Source: Helicobacter_D ganmani (lineage in GTDB: Bacteria > Campylobacterota > Campylobacteria > Campylobacterales > Helicobacteraceae). From it: a stretch of 64,000 bases of DNA. The notes under the pieces were generated by a model that was given only the letters and a program-made list of their open reading frames with translations, was not told where the DNA came from and searched no databases. Below, one piece after another: positions 45,588 through 53,608 of this stretch. Location of the stretch: assembly GCF_965138225.1 (NCBI RefSeq), contig NZ_CBCSAX010000004.1; one strand, given 5' to 3'. Position 1 is the stretch's first letter; every line of letters starts with the position of its first letter. Made by a program: the position numbers and the translations under genes.

Positions 45588-47526
45588 TGCCTTGCTCCAT
45601 ATTTTGCAACTTTTCATCATTTAGTCCAAACAAATACCCTCTCCCGTGCGTTATCATATTAAATTCAAAAGTGAGATAATCTGCCATTGTCTTATCAAAG
45701 TCTTCATATTTTGGAATCTCATCATTAAAATAATAGAAACTATGCAACCACTCATCATCTGCCTCTATGGTTGTCTTGACACAGAATTTAGATTCTGCTT
45801 CCATTTCATTTTTCCAGACTTTAAGCAAATGCGCCTTTTTATCTTTAGCGTGGATTGTCTCTACTAAGCCCTTGTGCTTTTGCACTTCAAAGCCATCGTT
45901 TTCAAAGTTTATAAACTTGCAGATTTTATCTTTATTGTGTGGAATCCCAGCTGTAAAAATTGCTATGCAAGGGTTTGTGCCTACGCCATAAAAGGTATTT
46001 TTGTTAAGTGTTATTACGCCCTCTAAAGTGTGTTTCTTTAAAATATTTGCCTTAATGGCTTTTTCTTCTTTGCTCTTGCCTGTAACTGCACTTTGAGGAA
46101 TGATGACAATCCCTTTTGCTTTTTTTGTTAAAGAATCCAAAAGCTGCTCACAAAATGCGATTTCATAAAGGTTTGGATTTGCCTTGCTTCCTTGTGAATA
46201 GGGTGGATTCATCATTCCAATCGTTGCAGCTATTTCTTTTTGTAAATCCGCAGGATTTTGTTTTAAAAAATCTTTGTTGTCTAAGTTACTTTTGCCGTCC
46301 CCTCGTAAAATCATATTTGTTGTAGCAATAGAAAACATATAACTTTGGTCTTCTATACCAAAAAGTTGATTTTCTTTGATATGTTGTCTTTGCGCACTAT
46401 CTGTAACCTTTGAAAGCATATTGTGCATAGCAGCGATTAAAAATCCAGCAGTGCCACAGCAGGGGTCAAATACAATATCATCGTGTTTTAAATCTGCCAA
46501 ATCACAAAAGAGTTCGCAAATATGCTTGGGGGTTAGCACAATGCCTAGAGTTTGTCCATCGCCACCTGAATAACTCATAAATTCACTATAAAATCTGCCT
46601 AAAATATCTTCGCTTGTTTGTGTGTATTTGATATTTTGATAAATGTGTTTATAGAGAAAATCTGTGTAATGCCTCAAAGGTGTTTTACCTAAATGAGTAT
46701 TAATTTCATTAATTTTAAGTGTATCTTTAATCAGTGAAAATTGCGATAAAAGCTTATCTTTTTTTACTTCAGGGCGAACATTGGCGCGTTTTAAATTGTC
46801 GCTAATGGCTTCATATATTTTTTGCCCATCGGTTTTTTCCTTATCACCATTTAATCTTTCTATATCAAAGTTTTTATGTTTTATTTCTTCTAAAGCTAGA
46901 AGTATGCCTGAAACAATTAAGGGTTTAGATTGGTCTGTAAGTGAGCCATAGTTTCGTAAATCTTCGTGCAAGGTTGCCGCGTCTTTAATAATCTCTTGTG
47001 TGGTTTTTTCTCTATCGGTCTGCTCTTTTAGAATTTCTTTTGTATAGTATTCCTCAATATTATCTTCATTAAAAACAATAAAATCTTCTAATTCTTTTAA
47101 ATCTTTGGTTACAAAACCATTTTCATTGATAAAATAGGGTGTAATTTTATGTCGTTTTTCATTGCCGCTTACAGCTATGGCGATAATTTTTTTATAATTT
47201 GTATTTCTTGCTAAGTGTTTGCCATAATGAATTGCGCCATTAGTGGCATAGTTTTTAACAGAATCTGCACTCTCTAAATCAATACAACCTTTTGAATCTA
47301 GTTTGCAATGTTTATCTATGTCCGACTTATCCTCAAAGACAAATACAAAATCTTTGACTATTGCACAAAAGTCTGGATAACCTACATTACCGCTAAGGGA
47401 TTTGGAAGCAGTTTTAAAAGCATTATCTAGCTCTTTTGTCCCTCCCCCTTGCTCTGTAAAAGGTATTTTTGCAACTTTTAATAAATCTCTTACCCAAGAA
47501 TCTGTTTTTACCTCATCTCTTGCCAT
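45580..47526 (-). CDS. Nuclease-methylase fusion (type IIG/IIB-like restriction enzyme)
   Basis: The 648-residue protein joins an N-terminal PD-(D/E)XK nuclease domain (about 1-150; YPDFCAIVKDFVFVFEDKS has the PD...EDK core) to an N6-adenine methylase domain (about 290-560; motif I FDPCCGTAGF, motif IV NPPY). No separate HsdR gene is nearby, and one is not needed with a fused nuclease. BcgI-like systems have the same A (nuclease-methylase) and B (specificity) genes. It has its own promoter at 47558-47563 and overlaps the S gene. Subtype is inferred. Confidence 0.82.
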   Translation of the reverse strand: MARDEVKTDSWVRDLLKVAKIPFTEQGGGTKELDNAFKTASKSLSGNVGYPDFCAIVKDFVFVFEDKSDIDKHCKLDSKGCIDLESADSVKNYATNGAIHYGKHLARNTNYKKIIAIAVSGNEKRHKITPYFINENGFVTKDLKELEDFIVFNEDNIEEYYTKEILKEQTDREKTTQEIIKDAATLHEDLRNYGSLTDQSKPLIVSGILLALEEIKHKNFDIERLNGDKEKTDGQKIYEAISDNLKRANVRPEVKKDKLLSQFSLIKDTLKINEINTHLGKTPLRHYTDFLYKHIYQNIKYTQTSEDILGRFYSEFMSYSGGDGQTLGIVLTPKHICELFCDLADLKHDDIVFDPCCGTAGFLIAAMHNMLSKVTDSAQRQHIKENQLFGIEDQSYMFSIATTNMILRGDGKSNLDNKDFLKQNPADLQKEIAATIGMMNPPYSQGSKANPNLYEIAFCEQLLDSLTKKAKGIVIIPQSAVTGKSKEEKAIKANILKKHTLEGVITLNKNTFYGVGTNPCIAIFTAGIPHNKDKICKFINFENDGFEVQKHKGLVETIHAKDKKAHLLKVWKNEMEAESKFCVKTTIEADDEWLHSFYYFNDEIPKYEDFDKTMADYLTFEFNMITHGRGYLFGLNDEKLQNMEQGNE

Positions 47527-47557
47527 TGCATTCCTTTACTACAAATACAAACGCAAA

Positions 47558-47563
47558 ATTATA
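47558..47563 (-). promoter_or_regulatory. -10 box for the restriction-modification operon
   Basis: Minus strand TGGTATAAT, an extended -10, 32 bases upstream of the ATG at 47526; AAAGGA lies in between as ribosome-binding site. Confidence 0.5.
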
Positions 47564-47616
47564 CCAAACTTACCTTTAATAATTCACTCAAAAATATGCG
47601 GGAAATTATAAAGAAA

Positions 47617-49192
47617 TTAGCTCATCTCCTCGCACATTGCTAAAAACTCCTGATAATACTTCCAAGATTCTATTATGTCGGGACGCACAGAAGCTAGAAA
47701 TGTGAGATGTTTTTCAAAGACTGCTTTAGCCTGTAAAGCAAATTCTTTATGAGTGTGTAAATACTGCAAAATCTGCTCTTCACTTAGCTTTTTAGATTCT
47801 TCAATTTTTCTTTGTTCCTCTAGGCGTGGAATAAATGCGAGGAGATATTCTTTGATTTGCTCACAAGTTTTTGTGTCTTGTTTTAGAATCTCAAAGTCTT
47901 TTTTCTCAATACACACAATAATACGCTCATAAAAATTATCTTGATTAAAAAGAAATTGTGTGATGTCTTGATAATGCTCAAAAGTATTTTTATGCTGCCA
48001 AATATCCACCTCATCTACGGGCACTTTGACATAAATCCTCTCATCAAGCGCAAAAATCTTATCTATCAAATGCAATGCTATGCTCTTTTGCTCCATTTGA
48101 ACCCTAAAAACAAGAGGCAATAACCCCTCATAATAGGATACATTGACTTCAAATTTCTCCTTATCACTAGGTTTTGGGGCAGGAAAAGAAAATGCTTTTG
48201 CTAAAGTATTCATTGTTTCAAAGGCTCTCTTACCTACAATTTCAGACATATCAATACATATAATATCTTCGTCTGCAATGTTAATAAGAGCTTTTCTTAA
48301 GTCTGTGTCGTGGAAATCTGTGAAATTATATTTCAAAGAACCTCTAATCGTCCCAAAACAAGGCGCATCTTCTTTGCCAAAGGTAGATTCATCATTATGT
48401 GCATCATATCCATTATAGCCTATAAGGTTTTCACAGATGAAATCCGGGCTTAATGCAAAGCTTAGATTCTCCTCTTGTGCCATTTGCAGTCGCTTTCTCC
48501 TAAAGTTTATTCCGCTTTTTAAAATGCTTATAGGGTCTCTAATGAGATTGAGGGCTTTGGTTTGGGGGATTAAAGCATAAAGTTTATTGCTATCTTTATC
48601 TTTCATATATTCTCGGATAGACAAATAGCCAAAGTGGGGGGGGCATAGTATAATGGTAAGAGAGAATCTGCTCCCAATACTTTTCATAGATTATTTTTGA
48701 AGAAGAAGGATAACGAATGTAATCCATTCCCCCACAATTTAAAACGAAATGATTTAATCTCCTATTCCCGCTAGCGTGGCTACCAAAATATATAAATTTA
48801 TAATAAGGCGGCAAAGGAATATTTAATTCCCAAGCGATTTGAGGCGAGATTTGCTCATAATCTAAAGTGTTAGGATTAAGCAAAGGGGGATAGGGGTGAT
48901 TAGCATATTTTTCTAGAAATGATTGAGAGGCAAGCCATAGTTTGATATTATCATACTCTTTGGCAAAATACTTTAAAAAAGTCGGGTTTGTGGTATAAAT
49001 ATGATGTTTTTTACAAAACAAAATCATCTCATTAGAATGAGCAGAATCTAACTTGCGCAAAATTTGAGCCATCATAAGCCGTTGGAGTAAAGCATAGATT
49101 CCACCTTTATGCGCTTTTTTATCTATGATATGTTCCAAAGCACCCCAAACGCCATTTTGCTTTAATATCTCAAATGTTTTGCTTTTACCCAT
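47617..49192 (-). CDS. Phase-variable candidate MeOPN transferase (Cj1421/Cj1422-like), OFF
   Basis: Frame 1 starts at ATG 49192 (MGKSKTFEILKQNGVWGALE, with AAGGAAG upstream) and meets the tract after SYHYTMPPP. Frame 2 continues as HFGYLSIREYMKDKDSNKLY to 47617. Loss of one C from the C8 tract (48636-48643) gives 524 residues. Frame 2 holds LIRDPISILKSGINFR, which resembles the RDPxxxxxS loop by which sulfotransferases hold the 3'-phosphate of PAPS. The MeOPN donor is likewise a 3'-phosphorylated nucleotide, so this fits a phosphoramidate transferase. C. jejuni MeOPN transferases are also switched by poly-G. Position beside both methyltransferases and the 3'-kinase supports the call; direct homology was not tested. 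Confidence 0.65.
48636..48643 (-). repeat. G8 (C8 coding) tract in the candidate MeOPN transferase
   Basis: Eight G on the plus strand. Present length is OFF; 7 or 10 would be ON. Unlike most tracts in this window, the coding strand carries C, so it encodes prolines. Confidence 0.85.
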
Positions 49193-49207
49193 TTTACTTC
49201 CTTAATT

Positions 49208-49993
49208 TTACCCTACTTTTCTTGCACTCCAGCAACGCGTAGTGTATTTGATGTCAAATTCTTGAGGGAGAACTTCTCGCATTTTTGCAGTGATTTTATC
49301 AAAAATCCCTTGCCCTTCTTTGGTCTCTAAATCCCAATAAGGATTTTTCACACTCTGCCACGCTAAAATATAGTTTTCCAAACTTTGGTGAAAGTAAAAA
49401 TCCTCTTCAATGTAGATAATATTATCAAAAAGCTCTTTGTGTGCTTCAATAATCGGGCGTTGGTCTTCGCGTCTCACACCTCTTGTGTAGTTTGGCACGA
49501 TGGAGAGAATCGCATTTTCTGCCTTTTGCTGAATGGGGTCGTTTAAGTCTCTATGATTCCACATACACGAAAAGTATCCATTGCCTTTAAGCAGTCTATG
49601 GGCTTCTTTTAACGCCTCTGTCCTATCCATTACATTAAAGCTACTGCCAAAGGTTACCCAATCAAAACTCCCGCTTTGTAATGTAGAATCCACGCCCGTA
49701 GCCCTTACCCATTCAATTTTTGCACCTTTTGTGCGCTCAATGCCAATTTCACGCATTGCGTCATTTGGCTCTACACTTACCACTTCACAACCTCTCTCTA
49801 AAAGCATAATGCTTAAATTTCCTGTCCCTGCACCAATATCTGCGACTTTCAAATTGCCCGCTTTTTCTCCCTTAGCCAAAGTGATAAGCATATCAATCGT
49901 TTTGGGTGCGTAATTCGGGCGGTAGCTGTAATATTTCGCGTGTTTGGTGTAATCCCAAACTTGTTCTACTATTCTTGTCTTATTCTCTTGCAT
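49208..49993 (-). CDS. SAM-dependent methyltransferase of the MeOPN cluster (Cj1419-like)
   Basis: The 261-residue protein is a class I methyltransferase: motif I VADIGAGTGNLS near residue 51, VEPNDAMREIG as motif II, and WVTFGSSFNVMD further on. Two such genes (this and the one at 50043) lie side by side, as Cj1419 and Cj1420 do in C. jejuni, where they are proposed to methylate the phosphoramidate. It starts 49 bases after the neighbour's stop and is followed by the transferase gene. The methyl acceptor has not been shown for this protein. Confidence 0.72.
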   Translation of the reverse strand: MQENKTRIVEQVWDYTKHAKYYSYRPNYAPKTIDMLITLAKGEKAGNLKVADIGAGTGNLSIMLLERGCEVVSVEPNDAMREIGIERTKGAKIEWVRATGVDSTLQSGSFDWVTFGSSFNVMDRTEALKEAHRLLKGNGYFSCMWNHRDLNDPIQQKAENAILSIVPNYTRGVRREDQRPIIEAHKELFDNIIYIEEDFYFHQSLENYILAWQSVKNPYWDLETKEGQGIFDKITAKMREVLPQEFDIKYTTRCWSARKVG

Positions 49994-50042
49994 TGTTGTT
50001 TCCTTATTATATTGCCCAATGCAAAAGAAAAAGAATAGAGAA

Positions 50043-50887
50043 TTACGCCCTAGAGCCTCCTTTGCTGGACTTTCTAGCCGTCCAAGCGCGAATTTTATAA
50101 GGAATCTCTAAAGTTTGTAAATGTGAGATTTTGGATTCTATCATTTCCAAAATCTTTTTCCATCTTTGCTCCCCTGCTTGGGCTTGTATATCATTTACAG
50201 AATGCCACGCTCCGAGATAACGCGCCTTGTCCATTATCTCTATATAATCGCACTCCATAAAAAAGCAGTCTGTGAAATCCCCTGTGGAGATGAGGATTTC
50301 CTCCCATTTTTTGACATTTTGTGTCCCGCTGCTCACTCTAGCAAGCTCTGGAACAATATTCTTAATCTCTTGTTCAATTTCATAGAATACTGAACCCTCT
50401 AGGATATTTCTAGGATTCCATATAGCAGTGAAATACCCCNCCCCCCCGCAGAAGTATTGTGGGCAGAAGTATGTGCAGAGCTATTTTGAGCCGCAGAATT
50501 TTTTAAGATTCTCGCAAACTCGGGCAAAGATTTCTTAGGGTCAGTCCAATGGAAGCTACTCGCCATAATCACCCAATCCGCGATTCCACTTTGCACGCCT
50601 GTTTCCTCGCCACTTCCTTTTTGCCATTTGATATTTGTGTCTTTGGTATAGGCGATGCCCTCTTCTCTCATCTCATCATTTGGCTCTACGGCTAAGACTT
50701 GCATTCCAAACTCACTTAGCATTCTAGTAAGCTTCCCTGTGCCTGCACCCACTTCCACGATTTGCAAATCTTTGAGATTTTTTTGCTCATCATTGATACA
50801 AGCAATCAGCTTTTCTAACAACATCGGGCTATATGCCGGACGATTATGATAATGCTTCGCCACTTGTGTAAAATCACCTTGTTTCAT
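50043..50887 (-). CDS. Phase-variable methyltransferase of the MeOPN cluster (Cj1420-like), OFF as read
   Basis: Frame 1 (50887 to 50399) holds a class I methyltransferase core: VEVGAGTGKLTRML, VEPNDEMREEG and SSFHWTDPKKSL, then a run SAGG at the tract. The rest lies in another frame, beginning YFTAIWNPRNILEGSVFYEI and ending at 50043. The tract is C4-N-C7; one more base (or two fewer) would join 281 residues. It overlaps the kinase gene upstream by 4 bases. It is about as long as its neighbour, and the two differ in that only this one is switchable. Confidence 0.72.
50436..50447 (-). repeat. C4-N-C7 tract in the methyltransferase gene
   Basis: Twelve positions including one N. Taken as 12 it is OFF; 13 or 10 is ON. 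The N suggests mixed lengths in the sequenced culture. Confidence 0.8.
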
Positions 50888-51417
50888 TTGCTTCCCTTTC
50901 CTTTGATTTGAGTTAAGATACTCTGCACCTTTTGTTCTAAGTTATTCGTCGTATCATTGGGTAGGATTATATCCGCATTTGGCTTAACAAATGGAATATC
51001 CACCCCCACGACATCTTGAATCTCTCCTTTAAGCGCACCGCTATAAAGTTCCTTTTGGTCGCGCCTTTGCAGCTCCTCCATAGAACATTCTATATAAATT
51101 TCTAAATAATTTTGCAAAGTCTTGCGGTTATAAGCATACACTTCATCAAAAAGCGAAATCGTAGTTACCACTACCACCAAACCTTGCGAGCTTAGAAAAT
51201 GCGCAAAAGCTGAACGCTTGAGTGCAACTTCAATCCGACCTTGTTTATCGTAAGCGTAATGCCCAAGTAAATCACGCAACTCATCGCCATCTAAATACAC
51301 AATATTAGGAATCTCTTGCTTAATCCTCTCATACAATGCCTTGCCAATCGTGCTTTTCCCACTCCCTGCCAAGCCGCACAGCCACAACACAAGCCCTTTG
51401 CCATTTTTTACCCACAT
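50884..51417 (-). CDS. Cytidine diphosphoramidate 3'-kinase (Cj1415-like, APS-kinase fold)
   Basis: The 177-residue protein has the adenylylsulfate-kinase fold: Walker A GLAGSGKST (15-23), VYLDGDELRDLLGH, and RRDQKELYSGALKGEIQDVV. In C. jejuni Cj1415 phosphorylates the ribose 3'-hydroxyl of cytidine diphosphoramidate. No sulfate-assimilation gene is near, and the flanking genes belong to MeOPN synthesis, so the CDP role is preferred over APS kinase. The start overlaps the aminotransferase gene by 10 bases. Confidence 0.8.
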   Translation of the reverse strand: MWVKNGKGLVLWLCGLAGSGKSTIGKALYERIKQEIPNIVYLDGDELRDLLGHYAYDKQGRIEVALKRSAFAHFLSSQGLVVVVTTISLFDEVYAYNRKTLQNYLEIYIECSMEELQRRDQKELYSGALKGEIQDVVGVDIPFVKPNADIILPNDTTNNLEQKVQSILTQIKGKGSK

Positions 51418-52517
51418 ACTGCGTCCTTGACTGCTTCAATCACTTCTTTCACTTCCTCATCAGTCAAATGTTCCCCCATTGGCAAAGATAGAATCTCCTC
51501 TTGCCACGCAGAAGCATTGGGTGTGGAGGATTCCACAACATAGGATTGATGGCTAAAGGCAGGGCAATTTGGCAAAGCAATCGGATAATGCAATCCATAT
51601 TCAATCCCCTTTTGCTTCAAATATGTCATCACTGCGTCGCGATTCTTAATCCGAATCACAAACAAATGCCACACACAAAAACAAGAATCCTTAACCTCTG
51701 GTAAGATTATGGAATCGCAATCCTTAAACCCCTCAAAATAGAGCTTCGCTACCTTCCTGCGTCTAGTATTCCAAGCTGCTAAGTGTCGCAATTTCACGCG
51801 CAAAATCGCTGCTTGTAGATTATCAAGTCGCGAATTTCTCCCTACGATTCTATGTTCGTATTTTTTCAATCCTCCGTGATGAGCAATCTCCTCACATTTT
51901 CGCAAAAGCGCAGAATCACGACTTACAATCGCTCCACCATCTCCATAAGCCCCTAGATTCTTGCCCGGATAAAAGCTAAAAGTAGCAATATCGCCAAAAG
52001 TCCCTACACACTGCCCTTTAAACTTTGCTTCGTGTGCTTGAGCGCAATCCTCAATTACGCGGAGATTCTTTTCTTTTGCAATCTCCAAAATCTCCTCAAT
52101 CCTTGCACTCTGCCCATACAAATGCACTGCTAGAATCGCGCTTGTCTGCTCTGTGATTTTGGATTCCAAATCCGCTAAATCCATTGTATAATCCGCTCCA
52201 CAATCCACAAATTGCACTCTTAAGCCATTGCGCACAACCGCTTCTGCACTCGCCGCAAAAGTATTTGCAGGCACTAAAACCACCGAATCTTTGGGCAAGG
52301 CAAGAGATTCTATCGCAATTTCAAGTGCGTCCGTGCCATTTGCCACGCCTAGAGTGCGCACACTTCCGCCTAAAAACTCCGAAAACTCCTCCTCAAATGC
52401 ACTCACCTCACTGCCACCCACAAATGCGCTACTCTCCACTACATTTGAAATTGCAGTTTCTATTTCGCCTTTTATGTCCAAATACTGTTTTTTTAAGTCT
52501 AAAAATTTTATAGCCAT
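51408..52517 (-). CDS. DegT/DnrJ/EryC1 sugar aminotransferase
   Basis: The 369-residue PLP enzyme adds an amino group to a keto-sugar nucleotide. IKFLDLKKQYLDIKGEI, GVANGTDALEIA, EDCAQAHEAKFKGQCVGTFG and the PLP lysine (about Lys176) in FSFYPGKNLGAYGDGG are present. This form resembles the 3-aminotransferases (FdtB/QdtB-like). I start at the ATG at 52517, since the frame up to 52592 overlaps the upstream methyltransferase. Together with the nearby formyltransferase and acetyltransferase it could make an N-formyl or N-acetyl amino sugar. Confidence 0.82.
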   Translation of the reverse strand: MAIKFLDLKKQYLDIKGEIETAISNVVESSAFVGGSEVSAFEEEFSEFLGGSVRTLGVANGTDALEIAIESLALPKDSVVLVPANTFAASAEAVVRNGLRVQFVDCGADYTMDLADLESKITEQTSAILAVHLYGQSARIEEILEIAKEKNLRVIEDCAQAHEAKFKGQCVGTFGDIATFSFYPGKNLGAYGDGGAIVSRDSALLRKCEEIAHHGGLKKYEHRIVGRNSRLDNLQAAILRVKLRHLAAWNTRRRKVAKLYFEGFKDCDSIILPEVKDSCFCVWHLFVIRIKNRDAVMTYLKQKGIEYGLHYPIALPNCPAFSHQSYVVESSTPNASAWQEEILSLPMGEHLTDEEVKEVIEAVKDAVCG

Positions 52518-53176
52518 AATGCCCCCATCTTCCAAGTCTCTCCAAACTCTTGCGCTTTTGTGTAGCAATGGGATTCCAAAATCTCCCTCCAAGCCTCTTG
52601 CATTCCGCTACTCCAAGCAATATCATCAAATAACATAATACCCCCCCCCACCACAAAAGGCAAAATTTGCTTGTAATAGGCTATTGTGGCTTCTTTATTA
52701 TGGTGTCCATCAATGAAAGCAAAGTCAATGGGCTTGATTTTTTCTAAGAGATTTGGCAGCATCAAATCAAAGCGTCCAACCAACACTTCAATATTTTTTA
52801 AAGCAAAATGCTGATGATTTTCTTTAGCAATTTGTGCGACATTTGGGCTTCCCTCAATGCTCCAAATTTGAGCATTTGGCGCGAATGAAGCCATATAAGA
52901 GCTAGAGAATCCCAAACAAGTGCCAAGCTCTAAGATTTTTTGCGGCAATAAACTCTTAAAAATCTCAAAAATTACTTCCGCTTTTTCGCGTTTGACACCA
53001 ATCTTTGCCAATTCACAAAGTGGAACTTCAACGCAAACGCCTGCTTCCATTTGTTCCTTTGTGCGCTTTTCCTCTGGCTTCCCTGCGCCATAATCTATGA
53101 CTTCTATCAAAGTTGTCTTTTGCTTTAGATGCTCACGATACGATTCTATTTTGCTTGTAATCTCTTCAAATCCCAT
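52508..53176 (-). CDS. Class I O-methyltransferase with an in-frame G tract (ON)
   Basis: The 222-residue protein has an N-terminal helical part, SAM motif I ILELGTCLGFSSSYMAS, acidic loop SIEGSPNVAQIA and DFAFIDGHHNKEATI, which places it among sugar- or catechol-type O-methyltransferases. The C9 tract (52641-52649) encodes VGGG in FVVGGGIMLFDDI and the frame stays open, so it is ON. Change by one base would truncate it in its last third. It overlaps the aminotransferase gene by 10 bases. Likely target is a sugar of the surface glycan. Confidence 0.75.
   Translation of the reverse strand: MGFEEITSKIESYREHLKQKTTLIEVIDYGAGKPEEKRTKEQMEAGVCVEVPLCELAKIGVKREKAEVIFEIFKSLLPQKILELGTCLGFSSSYMASFAPNAQIWSIEGSPNVAQIAKENHQHFALKNIEVLVGRFDLMLPNLLEKIKPIDFAFIDGHHNKEATIAYYKQILPFVVGGGIMLFDDIAWSSGMQEAWREILESHCYTKAQEFGETWKMGALWL
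52641..52649 (-). repeat. C9 (G9 coding) tract in the O-methyltransferase
   Basis: Nine C on the plus strand, in frame in this sequence (ON). Confidence 0.85.
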
Positions 53177-53188
53177 CTTTTTTTCCTT

Positions 53189-53608
53189 TTATAATTCCCG
53201 AATTAATTGCGCGGGATTCCCTGCATAGATTCCGCTTTTAACAATATTTTTTGTAACCACGCTTCCTGCGCCAATCACGACATTATCGCAAATCTCCACA
53301 GGTAGAATCGTAGCATTTGAGCCTATGCTTACACAATTCCCAATTTTTGTTTCTTTATATTTTGTAGAATCCCCACCTGCTGGCTTGCCCTCTTTAAATA
53401 AATCATTGACAAACATTACTCCGTGTCCTATGAAGCAATTCTCTCCTATATCCACAAGTGAGCAAATAAAACTATGGCTTTGGATTCTACTCTTTGCACC
53501 CACTTTCACCCCTCTTTGAATCTCTACAAAAGGACCCACAAACACCTCATCTCCAAGCTCACATTCATAGAGATTACAAGGCTCTACAATCTTGACATCA
53601 GCCCCCAT
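53189..53608 (-). CDS. Hexapeptide-repeat sugar N-acetyltransferase
   Basis: The 139-residue protein is a left-handed beta-helix acyltransferase with repeated hexads (VGPFVEIQRGVKVGAKSRI, IGNCVSIGSNATILPV, VVIGAGSVVTKNIVKSGIY) and the GNPAQLI end of WbpD/FdtC-like enzymes. I start at the ATG at 53608, which has GGAGGTGAAA before it; the longer frame to 53716 only runs over the end of the formyltransferase gene. It would acetylate the amino sugar made by a DegT aminotransferase of the cluster. Confidence 0.8.
   Translation of the reverse strand: MGADVKIVEPCNLYECELGDEVFVGPFVEIQRGVKVGAKSRIQSHSFICSLVDIGENCFIGHGVMFVNDLFKEGKPAGGDSTKYKETKIGNCVSIGSNATILPVEICDNVVIGAGSVVTKNIVKSGIYAGNPAQLIREL

Noticed and set aside
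44407..47526. Classical type I restriction system
   Set aside because: No HsdR gene is present, and the methylase has its own N-terminal nuclease domain, so a fused type IIG/IIB-like system fits better.
48596..48687. A separate gene starting MKSIGSRFSLTIIL at 48687
   Set aside because: Its first residues overlap the end of the 49192 frame across the C8 tract, and there is no ribosome-binding site. It is the second half of the phase-variable transferase.
50884..51417. APS kinase for sulfate assimilation
   Set aside because: No ATP sulfurylase or other sulfate genes are nearby, while the neighbours match MeOPN genes; the CDP-phosphoramidate kinase role is preferred.
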